Source: SPCO01 sp964579825 (GTDB lineage: Bacteria; Chloroflexota; Limnocylindria; Limnocylindrales; CSP1-4). From it: a stretch of DNA of 64,000 nucleotides. A program made the position numbers and the translations under genes. The notes under the pieces are model-generated. The model saw only the letters and a program-made list of their open reading frames with translations. It searched no databases and was not told the origin of the DNA. Positions 34,874 through 42,366 of this stretch are shown piece after piece. The DNA lies in NCBI GenBank assembly GCA_964579825.1, contig CAZOHT010000002.1:62001-126000 (forward strand), in the 5' to 3' direction. Position 1 is the stretch's first letter, and each line of letters begins with the position of its first letter.

Positions 34874-36109
34874 GTGACCGACGACGAGACGCGGACCCCG
34901 GGCGCCACGCGACTCGATCCGCTGTCGACCGCCGAGCTCGCCGAGCTCTCAGGCACGACTGTCGAGCGGATCGAGCACCTCGTCGATCGCGGCCTGCTCC
35001 AGCCGGTCGACGGCGATCGATTCCAGGCCGGTGATGTCCACCGTGTCCGGCTGTACGACGCGTTCGAAGCCTCCGGTGTCCCGCTCGATGCGCTCGTCGC
35101 GGGGGCCAGCTCGGGACGGATCGACTTCTCCGGCTACCACGAGCTCCACAGCGACCCGGGCCCGCCGTCGGATCGGACGTACGGAGCCTTCCGCGCGACG
35201 GTGGATGGACCTGTCCTGTCGTCACTGTTCGTGGCATTCGGCCTGGCCGAGCCCGGGCCGGCGGCCCGGCTCACGGCCCAGGACGAGGCGCTGCTCGAAC
35301 GTTGGCTCGGGTTGGCGGCGGCGCTGGACGATCAGGACCTCCTGATCCGTGTCATCCGGCTCCTCGCCGAGCACGCTCGACGGTCCTCGGTGGCGGCCCT
35401 GGACGTCTATGCGGAGGCGGCGGCCCGGCTGGGGCCCGACCCCGCATCGGTCGACATGGTCGAGTACGCCCGCCTGCTGGAGCCTTGGTCACAAGTCGCC
35501 CGCGAGCTCCCCGGGCTGACCGGCTGGTTGCTGGAGCGACACCTGCGTCGATCGATCGACGCCTTCAGCATGGAGACCACGGAGCAGCTCCTCGCCGCGG
35601 AACGGATCGTCCCGACCCGCGCGGTCGTGCTGCCTGGGATCGCGTTCGTGGACCTGACCGGGTTCACCCGGGTCACCCGACAGGTCGGCGACGAGGCCGC
35701 GGCCGCCCTGTCCCTTCGCCTCGGTGAGCTGGCACGAAGCGAGGCGGAGGCGCGCGGCGGCCGGTTGATCAAGCTCCTGGGCGACGGCGCGCTGCTCCAC
35801 CTTCCGGACGCCGCACAAGCCGTGGCGGCGTCACTCGCCCTGATCGAGGCGATTCCCGCGGCCGGGCTGGGCGGCGGCCATGTCGGCGTCCACTCCGGGC
35901 CGATCATCGAACGCGAAGGTGACATCTACGGCCAGACGGTCAACCTGGCGGCCCGGATCTCGGACCAGGCCCCGGATGGGACGACCTACGTGAGCGCCGA
36001 GGTGGCCGCAGCGCTGGTGGGCGAGCCCTTCGACTGTCGGTCGGTCGGCTCGTTCGAGCTGCAGGGCGTCGGGGCGGTCGAACTCTTCCAGGTGACGCGA
36101 GCGACCTGA
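34874..36109 (+). CDS. Adenylate/guanylate cyclase (class III) with N-terminal MerR-like domain
   Basis: A 411-residue protein. Residues 15-75 look like a MerR-type winged helix (STAELAELSGTTVERIEHLVDRGLLQP, then DVHRVRLYDAFEASGVPLDAL). A helical middle region leads to a class III cyclase catalytic domain from about residue 250 with metal aspartates in FVDLTGFTRVT and LLGDGALLHL, and VNLAARISDQAPDG near the end. It is the second class III cyclase in the window. The HTH part could bind DNA or serve as a regulatory module. GTG start; it converges on sufS with a 4-nt gap. Confidence 0.9.
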   Translation: MTDDETRTPGATRLDPLSTAELAELSGTTVERIEHLVDRGLLQPVDGDRFQAGDVHRVRLYDAFEASGVPLDALVAGASSGRIDFSGYHELHSDPGPPSDRTYGAFRATVDGPVLSSLFVAFGLAEPGPAARLTAQDEALLERWLGLAAALDDQDLLIRVIRLLAEHARRSSVAALDVYAEAAARLGPDPASVDMVEYARLLEPWSQVARELPGLTGWLLERHLRRSIDAFSMETTEQLLAAERIVPTRAVVLPGIAFVDLTGFTRVTRQVGDEAAAALSLRLGELARSEAEARGGRLIKLLGDGALLHLPDAAQAVAASLALIEAIPAAGLGGGHVGVHSGPIIEREGDIYGQTVNLAARISDQAPDGTTYVSAEVAAALVGEPFDCRSVGSFELQGVGAVELFQVTRAT

Positions 36110-36113
36110 GGCG

Positions 36114-37379
36114 TCAGCCGTTGAAGACGCGCTGGACCTCGAGCAGACCGGCGACGAGGGCATCGATGTCCTCGCGCGTCGAGTAGACGTTGAAGCTCGC
36201 GCGCGCCGTCGCGGCCAGGTCCAGCCGCTCGTGCAGCGGCATCGTGCAGTGGTGCCCGGCCCGCACCGCGACCCCGACCCGGTCCAGGACCTGGGCCACG
36301 TCATGCGGGTGGATCCCCGGCAGGTTGAACGGCACGACCCCACCGCGCAGGTCGGCGGCCGGCCCGTAGAGCTCGATGTCCGGGACGCGCTCGGCGAGCG
36401 AGGTGAGCGCATACGCCACGAGGTCGCGCTCGTGCTCTCGGACGGCGTCCATCCCGAGCGCGCTCAGATACTCGGCTGCGACCCCGAGGCCGATCGCGTC
36501 GCCGACGGCCGGCGTGCCCGCCTCGAACTTCCACGGGATCTCGTTGAAGTCGCTCCGGCGGAGGTGGACCTCGCGGATCATCTCGCCGCCCGACAGGAAC
36601 GGCGGCATCGCTTCGAGCAGGTCGCGTCGGGCCCACAGCGCGCCGGACCCCATCGGAGCCAGCATCTTGTGGCCGCTGAACGCGTAGAAGTCGCAGCCGA
36701 GCTCCTGGACGTCGACCGGCACGTGCGGCACGGCCTGGGCGCCATCGACCAGGACGAGGGCGCCGGCCGCGTGGGCCATGTCGACCATCTCGCGCACCGG
36801 GTTGATCGTGCCGAGTGTGTTGCTGACGTGGGTGAACGCGACGAGCTTCGGCTTGAGTCGGAGCAGGACCTCGAAGACGTCGAGTCGGAGGATCCCGTCA
36901 TCGGTGATCGGGATGAACTCGAGGTCGCCGTCCTTCTCCTGGACCAGGAGCTGCCACGGGACGAGGTTGGCGTGGTGCTCCATCTCGGTCAGGACGATCG
37001 CGTCGCCCCGGCCGATGTTGCGCCGGCCCCACGAGTAGGCGACCAGGTTGATCGCCTCGGTCGCGTTGCGGGTGAAGATGACCTCGTGGGCGTCCGGCGC
37101 GTTGATGAACTGTGCGACCCGGCCGCGAGCCTCCTCGTACGCCGCCGTGGCCTTCTCGCCGATCGTGTAGATCCCGCGGTGGACGTTGGCGTTGTACTCG
37201 CGGTAGTAGTCGGCGACCGCATCGATGACGACGTTCGGCTTCTGGCTGCTGGACGCGGAGTCGAGATAGACCAGCGGGTGCCCGTTGACCGACTGCTGGA
37301 GGATCGGGAAGTCCGCCCGGATGGCGTGCGGATCGAGCGCGGCCACCCGAGACTCGACGGGCTTCGAGGTCAGCGTCAT
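36114..37379 (-). CDS. sufS: Cysteine desulfurase, SufS type
   Basis: A 421-residue class II desulfurase. It has NVHRGIYTIGEKAT, the PLP lysine in FSGHKMLAPMGSG, VLVDGAQAVPH, and the persulfide cysteine in AGHHCTMPL. It removes sulfur from cysteine and passes it to SufU for Fe-S cluster assembly. It lies 10 nt downstream of sufC in one operon led by the Rrf2 regulator. It is also a possible sulfur source for the MoeZ-like rhodanese. Confidence 0.95.
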   Translation of the reverse strand: MTLTSKPVESRVAALDPHAIRADFPILQQSVNGHPLVYLDSASSSQKPNVVIDAVADYYREYNANVHRGIYTIGEKATAAYEEARGRVAQFINAPDAHEVIFTRNATEAINLVAYSWGRRNIGRGDAIVLTEMEHHANLVPWQLLVQEKDGDLEFIPITDDGILRLDVFEVLLRLKPKLVAFTHVSNTLGTINPVREMVDMAHAAGALVLVDGAQAVPHVPVDVQELGCDFYAFSGHKMLAPMGSGALWARRDLLEAMPPFLSGGEMIREVHLRRSDFNEIPWKFEAGTPAVGDAIGLGVAAEYLSALGMDAVREHERDLVAYALTSLAERVPDIELYGPAADLRGGVVPFNLPGIHPHDVAQVLDRVGVAVRAGHHCTMPLHERLDLAATARASFNVYSTREDIDALVAGLLEVQRVFNG

Positions 37380-37389
37380 GGCGGCCCGG

Positions 37390-38292
37390 CTAGCGGGCGA
37401 CCTCCGCCGGGACCGGGTCCAGGTCGGCGCCCGCCGGACCCTGCGGCACGCGCAGCGCCTCGTCCGGAGCGTCCGGGGCCAGGCCGGCTTCGCGCAGGAT
37501 CGGGCCGTAGCCCTCGTCCTCGAGGCGCAGCGCCAGGTCCTTGCCGCCGCTCGTCACGATCCGGCCCTGGGCCAGCACGTGGACGACGTCCGGGGTGATG
37601 TAGTTGAGCAGACGCTGGTAGTGGGTGATCAGCAGGACGCCCATGTTCGGGTTGAGCATCGCGTTGACGCCCTCGGCGACGATGCGCAGCGCGTCGATGT
37701 CGAGGCCGGAGTCGGTCTCGTCGAGGATCGCCATCTCCGGTTCGAGGACCGCCATCTGGAGCATCTCCAGGCGCTTCTTCTCGCCGCCGCTGAACCCATC
37801 GTTCACGTACCGGGAGGCGAACGCCTCGTCCATGTGGAGCATCGCCATCTTCTCGCGCATCTTGTTGCGGAAGTCGCGCATGGAGATGCCGCCCTTGACG
37901 GCGTCGGTCGGGTCGATGTCCGGGTCCTTGTCGACACCCTGGAGCTTGGCGTTCAGCGCGGAGCGGATGAAGCTCGCGACGCTCAGGCCGGGGATCGCGG
38001 TGGGGTACTGGAAGGCGAGGAACAGGCCGAGGCGGGCCCGCTTGTCGGCCGACAGCGCGAGCAGGTCGCGGCCCTTCCAGAGGACCTCGCCGCCGTTGAT
38101 GACGTACGCCGGGTGGCCCATGAGAGCGTAGGCGAGGGTCGTCTTGCCGCTGCCGTTGGGGCCCATGATCGCGTGGACCTCGCCCTTGCCCACGGTCAGG
38201 TCGATCCCCTGGAGGATCTCCGTCTCGGGGTTGGCGGCGGGCGCGACCCGGAGGCCGCGGATGACGAGGTGCTGATCGGCGTCGGTGGTCAC
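37390..38292 (-). CDS. sufC: SufC Fe-S assembly ATPase
   Basis: A 300-residue ABC ATPase with Walker A GPNGSGKTT, the SufC-specific FLAFQYPTAIPGLSV, signature FSGGEKKRLEMLQMA and Walker B AILDETDSGLDIDAL. A C-terminal tail of about 45 residues is longer than usual. SufC powers the SufBCD scaffold, but no sufB or sufD is present nearby. GTG start within the stop of the Rrf2 gene (GTGA). Confidence 0.95.
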   Translation of the reverse strand: MTTDADQHLVIRGLRVAPAANPETEILQGIDLTVGKGEVHAIMGPNGSGKTTLAYALMGHPAYVINGGEVLWKGRDLLALSADKRARLGLFLAFQYPTAIPGLSVASFIRSALNAKLQGVDKDPDIDPTDAVKGGISMRDFRNKMREKMAMLHMDEAFASRYVNDGFSGGEKKRLEMLQMAVLEPEMAILDETDSGLDIDALRIVAEGVNAMLNPNMGVLLITHYQRLLNYITPDVVHVLAQGRIVTSGGKDLALRLEDEGYGPILREAGLAPDAPDEALRVPQGPAGADLDPVPAEVAR

Positions 38293-38729
38293 GAGGGGGT
38301 CAAGGCTCCATGCAACGGGGTGGGCTGGATGAGGGTCGGGGTCGCGGGCGGCGGCACGAGGTCCGCCAAGGTCATCGAGTCGAGAGCGCCGGCGACCGCA
38401 TCGCGGACGCGGACCCACAGGACGTTCACGGTGCAGCCGGACGAACGGCCACAGACGTTCTCGTGGTCCGGGTCGTCGCTGGCGCAGATCATCGGGGCGA
38501 TCGGACCTTCGAGGGCCCGCAGGACCTCGCCCATGGTGATCTCCTCGGGTGGACGAGCGAGTTCATAGCCGCCGTGGGCGCCACGCGTGCTGACGACGAG
38601 GCCGGACTCACGCAGGCTGACGACGAGCTGCTCGAGGTACGCCCGCGGCAGGTCCTCCTCGGTGGCGATCTCGGCGAGCGAGGCCGGACCGGTGCCGTAG
38701 TGACGCCCGAGCTGGACCATCAGGCGCAC
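38289..38729 (-). CDS. Rrf2 family Fe-S-responsive regulator (SufR/IscR-like)
   Basis: 146 residues from GTG 38729. It contains the Rrf2 winged helix (ATEEDLPRAYLEQLVVSLRESG, GAHGGYELARP) and three cysteines spaced C-x10-C-x5-C for a probable Fe-S cluster. The frame continues upstream with the conserved family N terminus AFSTKGEYG, but no ATG, GTG or TTG occurs before the operator; CTG 38820..38822 or a non-standard codon may be the true start. It heads the sufC-sufS operon, overlapping sufC by 4 nt, and should sense Fe-S supply. Confidence 0.88.
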   Translation of the reverse strand: MRLMVQLGRHYGTGPASLAEIATEEDLPRAYLEQLVVSLRESGLVVSTRGAHGGYELARPPEEITMGEVLRALEGPIAPMICASDDPDHENVCGRSSGCTVNVLWVRVRDAVAGALDSMTLADLVPPPATPTLIQPTPLHGALTPS

Positions 38730-38837
38730 GCCGTACTCGCCCTTCGTGCTGAAGGCGATCGCGCCGCTTCCGTGGAAGGTCGCCCGCGGTGTCGTGCCGG
38801 CGGCCGGTGTCGGGGAGGTCAGGAGAGGAGCCCTCGA

Positions 38838-38862
38838 ATATCCGAGTGATTTCGTCGGATAT
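38838..38862. promoter_or_regulatory. 25-bp palindromic Rrf2/IscR-type operator
   Basis: Perfect inverted 8-mers ATATCCGA and TCGGATAT separated by 9 bp, about 110 nt upstream of the annotated Rrf2 start and just upstream of its extended frame. The form resembles type 1 IscR/Rrf2 sites. It probably overlaps the promoter of the rrf2-sufC-sufS operon. Confidence 0.75.
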
Positions 38863-39104
38863 GAGTGTAGGCGGCGGCCCGTCGTGGGTCAATCAACCGC
38901 CGGCAGGTGCGGGGGCGGGCTGCTCGTCGGTCCGGACCAGTTGACGAAGTCGGCGAGCCCTTTGGTCCGTTCATGCCTTCCTGGCGCCCTCACCTGCGGG
39001 ATCGGTTGCCGGTTGCGTCATCATCGTCTCCCCGGCGCCACGACGCTGACAGGCCGACGCCGGCAGCGACACCGCTCGGACCCAGCCGGCCACCCTGGGC
39101 TCGA

Positions 39105-39110
39105 TAGAAT
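39105..39110 (+). promoter_or_regulatory. -10 box for leaderless transcription of the second nucleoside hydrolase
   Basis: TAGAAT 6 nt before ATG 39117, with no Shine-Dalgarno. Confidence 0.5.
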
Positions 39111-39116
39111 CGGGCC

Positions 39117-40049
39117 ATGCTCACCAGGATCATCCTTGACGTCGATACCGGCACGGACGATGCCGTCGCCCTGATGGTGGCGGCCCTGTCGCCCGACCTC
39201 GAGCTGATCGGGGCGACCGCGGTGAACGGCAACACCGGGGTCGACGAAACGACCGAGAACACGCTGCGCGTGTTCGACCTGATCGGGCGTGGAGACATCC
39301 CCGTGTTTCGCGGGATGGCGGCCCCGATGCTGCGCCCACAGGGCGACCGTGGCATGGCTGCGGTCATCCACCGCGACCTGTTGGACCTGCCTGCCGCCAC
39401 GACGAAGGCCCGCTCGGAGCACGCGGTCGACCGGCTCATCGATACGTACCTGGCCTCCGACGGCGACATCACGCTCGTCGCGGTCGGGCCGCTGACGAAC
39501 GTGGCGATGGCGCTGCTCAAGGAGCCGGCCATCGCCGAGCGGATCCCGGAGATCGTCATCATGGGCGGCGCCCACGAGAGCGGGAACCGGACCGCCTCGG
39601 CCGAGTACAACTTCTGGGTGGATCCCGAGGCAGCTCGGATCGTCGTCGAGTGCGGCCGACCGATCCGCATGGTTCCCCTCGATGCCACCCATCGAGCGCC
39701 CGTCTCGCTCGATGACTGCGCGCGCCTTCAAGCCCTCGGCACGCCCGCGGCGATCGCGTCCGCTTCGATCGTCGAACAGCGGATCCACGGGTACAACGCG
39801 ACGCAGCCGATGGCCGGCGCGACGTCGGCGCCGGTCCACGACGCCCTGGCCGTCTGCGCCGTCATAGAACCCGCCGTGCTGAGGACCCGGCACATCCGGG
39901 TCGACGTCGAGACGACCTCGCCACTGGCCGCTGGCCGCACGATCTGCGACGTCCGCCCGACGCCCGAAGGAACGCCGAACGTCGACTTCGCCTTCGATGC
40001 CGACGGGCCGCGGTTCGTGGAGATGCTCATCGAGATCCTGAGCCAGTAG
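39117..40049 (+). CDS. Nucleoside hydrolase (IU-NH family), copy 2
   Basis: A 310-residue enzyme with DVDTGTDD (residues 8-15), GPLTNVAMAL, IMGGAH, AEYNFWVDPEAA and VHDALAV, the full calcium-binding and catalytic set of inosine-uridine-preferring hydrolases. It cleaves nucleosides to ribose and base. It is a single-gene unit, about 310 residues versus 356 in the copy at 23317, and the two differ clearly in sequence, so they are probably not a recent duplication. Confidence 0.93.
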   Translation: MLTRIILDVDTGTDDAVALMVAALSPDLELIGATAVNGNTGVDETTENTLRVFDLIGRGDIPVFRGMAAPMLRPQGDRGMAAVIHRDLLDLPAATTKARSEHAVDRLIDTYLASDGDITLVAVGPLTNVAMALLKEPAIAERIPEIVIMGGAHESGNRTASAEYNFWVDPEAARIVVECGRPIRMVPLDATHRAPVSLDDCARLQALGTPAAIASASIVEQRIHGYNATQPMAGATSAPVHDALAVCAVIEPAVLRTRHIRVDVETTSPLAAGRTICDVRPTPEGTPNVDFAFDADGPRFVEMLIEILSQ

Positions 40050-40834
40050 GGTCCCGACGGCGATCCTGCTGGTGCCTACATCGTGGTGGTGGGTCCGCTC
40101 TGGGAGCTTCGGCCTGCTTGACTCGAGCGTAGGCCCAGCGATGCCTGCTCAGAGCCCGGCGTTCGGACGGCATGGGGCTCGGTCGTGATCCAGGGGCGAT
40201 CGCTGGCTGTGAGCCCGAGAAGTGGACCGACGGGACCCGATCCAGGTGCGATCGCTGGCTGTGAGCCGGCGAAGAAGCCGTCCGGGACCCGCATCGGCTG
40301 GGATCGCTGGCTGTGAGCCGGCGAAGAAGCCGTCCGGGACCCGCATCGGCTGGGATCGCTGGCTGTGAGCGGGAGCCGCGACCAGTTCCGGGTGGATCCG
40401 GTCAGGATCGCTTGCTCTGAGCAAGCGGGGCCTCGCGGACGGGCCTGCTGCCGGGTCGCGGAGGCGTACATGCCGGGCCACGGAGGATCCCTTGCAAGGA
40501 ACGACCGAGGCACCCCATCTGCATGGAGCGCCCCGGTCGCAACGCCGCTCGGGGGGGCGGCGTCATGAATGGGGAGGCAGCGAACCCGGGCGGGAGTCGA
40601 GTCGTCCGGCCCGTGACGGCCGGACGATCGACGTCGCGCTCGGTGGTGGAAGCGGTGTCAGGTCGGTGTCTGGAGCCCTCGTGCGTCCTGGTCTCGCAGC
40701 ATGCCCGGAGGTCCCGGCGGGGACAAGTACTTTCGTACCGCCGGTCGACCGTCCCGGACCGCACCGGACCCACGCGGTCCGCACCGGACCGCACCACCCG
40801 TCGGCAACGAAGCGGTGCGCGGACGCACGGGGAG
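40050..40834. other. 785-bp non-coding region with repeats
   Basis: Between a plus-strand nucleoside hydrolase and a minus-strand DinB gene. It contains a 52-bp tandem repeat (separate entry) and, near 40756..40795, two copies of GCACCGGACC 20 bp apart. Open frames here are short, repetitive and without family motifs. The function is unknown. Confidence 0.6.
40198..40422. repeat. 52-bp tandem repeat, five copies
   Basis: The core GATCGCTGGCTGTGAGC starts at 40198, 40250, 40302, 40354 and (as GATCGCTTGCTCTGAGC) 40406, exactly 52 bp apart. The middle two periods are almost identical; the outer ones diverge. A more degenerate possible copy begins near 40140. No unique spacers are present, so it is not a CRISPR array. 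Confidence 0.85.
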
Positions 40835-41278
40835 TCAGCCGGGCGAGACGATCCCGCGCAGGTGGTCCGCGTCGTGGTCGATGGCCAGCCGGATGAGGCC
40901 GGCGACGTCCAGGACGCCGTAGGTGTCGTGCGTCCCCGTCCTGGCCCAGTCATCGTCGGTGAAGCCGGCCACGGTGGCGACGGTCTCGGCGCGGACCGCG
41001 GCGAAGGCGCCGACGATGTCGTCGATCGAGGCGTCGTCCAGCCCGGGCTCCTGGCCCGGTTCCTTCCAGCTCCAGTGCGGGTCCGCCACGGTCAGGACCT
41101 CGACGAAGCGGACGTGCCACACCAGCCGCTCGACCGCGATCAGGTGGCGGACGTTCTCCCGGGCTCCCCATTCCCCCGCCGGGATGGGCGTGCCGGCGGC
41201 GTCGCGGACGGCCTCGGCGAGGCGCCCCGGGAACCCGGCGAACGTGGCGAGGAGCTCGTCTCGGGTCTGTGCGGCCAC
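40835..41278 (-). CDS. DinB-family protein (DUF664-like four-helix bundle)
   Basis: A 147-residue protein with the helical pattern of DinB/YfiT proteins and candidate metal histidines in ENVRHLIAVE and DHDADHLRGI. Such proteins are often metal-dependent thiol transferases or maturation enzymes; the specific reaction is unknown. The GTG start has a strong AAAGGAGG 6 nt upstream, one of the best Shine-Dalgarno sequences in the window. Confidence 0.88.
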   Translation of the reverse strand: MAAQTRDELLATFAGFPGRLAEAVRDAAGTPIPAGEWGARENVRHLIAVERLVWHVRFVEVLTVADPHWSWKEPGQEPGLDDASIDDIVGAFAAVRAETVATVAGFTDDDWARTGTHDTYGVLDVAGLIRLAIDHDADHLRGIVSPG

Positions 41279-41304
41279 GTCGGGCCTCCTTTCCTGCCGA
41301 TCGT

Positions 41305-41487
41305 CTACGTGATGCCGCTTCGGCGACCGTCATCGGCGTCGCTGGTGCCGATCCCCTCGTGGAGGCGTGCGGACGAGGCCTTGCTGGCGGCTCCGAACGC
41401 GGGGGATCGCGGCCCAACGAGCAGGAGGTGGACGATCGTCAGGAAGCCCCGCTCCACGCACACGTCGAGATCCTCGTCGGGGGCCAC
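41305..41487 (-). CDS. Small hypothetical protein
   Basis: A possible 60-residue product from GTG 41487, 3 nt after the MetF-like gene stop. Codon use in the first two thirds is like real genes here (G/C at third positions). No family is recognised; it could be a decayed gene end or a spurious frame. Confidence 0.3.
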   Translation of the reverse strand: MAPDEDLDVCVERGFLTIVHLLLVGPRSPAFGAASKASSARLHEGIGTSDADDGRRSGIT

Positions 41488-41490
41488 ATC

Positions 41491-42366
41491 TCAGGCCGAG
41501 TCGGTCAGATCCGCCAGGGTCGCCCGCCGCCAGGCCTCCGTCGCCTCGACGGCATTGAACGTGTACAGGTGGAAGCCCGTGACGCCCGCCGCGGGTTCCG
41601 CGAGCAGCGGGGCGATCCCCTCGACGAACCCGGTCGGCTTGTAGAACCCGCCGGACTTGGCGAGACCGGTCACGAACCGCAGGTTCTTGACCAGGAACCG
41701 CTTGGCGTCCTTGACCCCGATGCGCGCGGCGATCGACATGAGCTTCTGCGGGTCCGCGACGCCGGGGACGCCGACGATGACGGCCGGCGCGAAACCCTCG
41801 GCGCGACGGGCGTGGACCCAGGACGCGATGGCCTTCGTGTCGAAGTCCATCTGGGTCGTGACGTGCGCCACGAACGGCGCCTTGTCCACGAGCGCCGAGG
41901 CGAGCGCCGCATCCGGGATGTCCGGGTGACCCTGCGGGTAGGCCGGACAACCGATGGTCTCGAACGGGTGGCCAAGCTCAGTCATGGCCTGCAGCAGGGA
42001 CAGGCCGTCCAGGTATGCACCGGGCTCGTCCGCGTCGCCGCCCACGACGAACGCGTGGGTCAGCCCGGCCTCACGCGCGCGCCCGAGCAGGTCGGCCAGC
42101 TTCGCGCGGTCCGGGATCATCCGCGCCGACAGGTGCGGGATGGCGCGGAACCCGTCGCCCTGGAGGCGCGCCGCCCAGTCAAACGTCGCGTCGATGCCCT
42201 TGGCCGGCGACGCGGTGACCGACACCCGGGCGCCGGCCGGCAACGCCGGGATCTGGTCGGGCAGGTTCTTGAGCGGCAGCAGCTCGAAGATCGGATCGGC
42301 GAGGGCCTCCGCGAGGGCCGCGCGGGACGGCCCATCCAGCCCGCGTCGGCGCGACAGGACGGCCAT
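41491..42366 (-). CDS. Methylenetetrahydrofolate reductase-like protein (MetF family)
   Basis: A 291-residue TIM-barrel protein resembling MetF: VSVTASPAKGIDATFDWAARL, AIPHLSARM, VVGGDADEPG, and C-terminal GFHLYTFN. In this setting the enzyme may run in the oxidative direction, converting methyl-tetrahydrofolate formed from corrinoid-bound methyl groups to methylene-tetrahydrofolate. The start overlaps the MttB gene stop (TGATG), placing it last or near last in the corrinoid operon. Confidence 0.85.
   Translation of the reverse strand: MAVLSRRRGLDGPSRAALAEALADPIFELLPLKNLPDQIPALPAGARVSVTASPAKGIDATFDWAARLQGDGFRAIPHLSARMIPDRAKLADLLGRAREAGLTHAFVVGGDADEPGAYLDGLSLLQAMTELGHPFETIGCPAYPQGHPDIPDAALASALVDKAPFVAHVTTQMDFDTKAIASWVHARRAEGFAPAVIVGVPGVADPQKLMSIAARIGVKDAKRFLVKNLRFVTGLAKSGGFYKPTGFVEGIAPLLAEPAAGVTGFHLYTFNAVEATEAWRRATLADLTDSA

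Noticed and set aside
23317..40049. Recent duplication of the two nucleoside hydrolase genes
   Set aside because: They differ in length and in most positions outside the catalytic motifs, so they look like distinct subfamily members.
40198..40422. CRISPR array
   Set aside because: The repeat unit is continuous over 52 bp with no unique spacers and no cas genes are present.
40076..40513. Minus-strand repetitive protein across the 52-bp repeats
   Set aside because: 52 is not a multiple of 3, so the frame changes from copy to copy; composition is low complexity and no start signal is seen.
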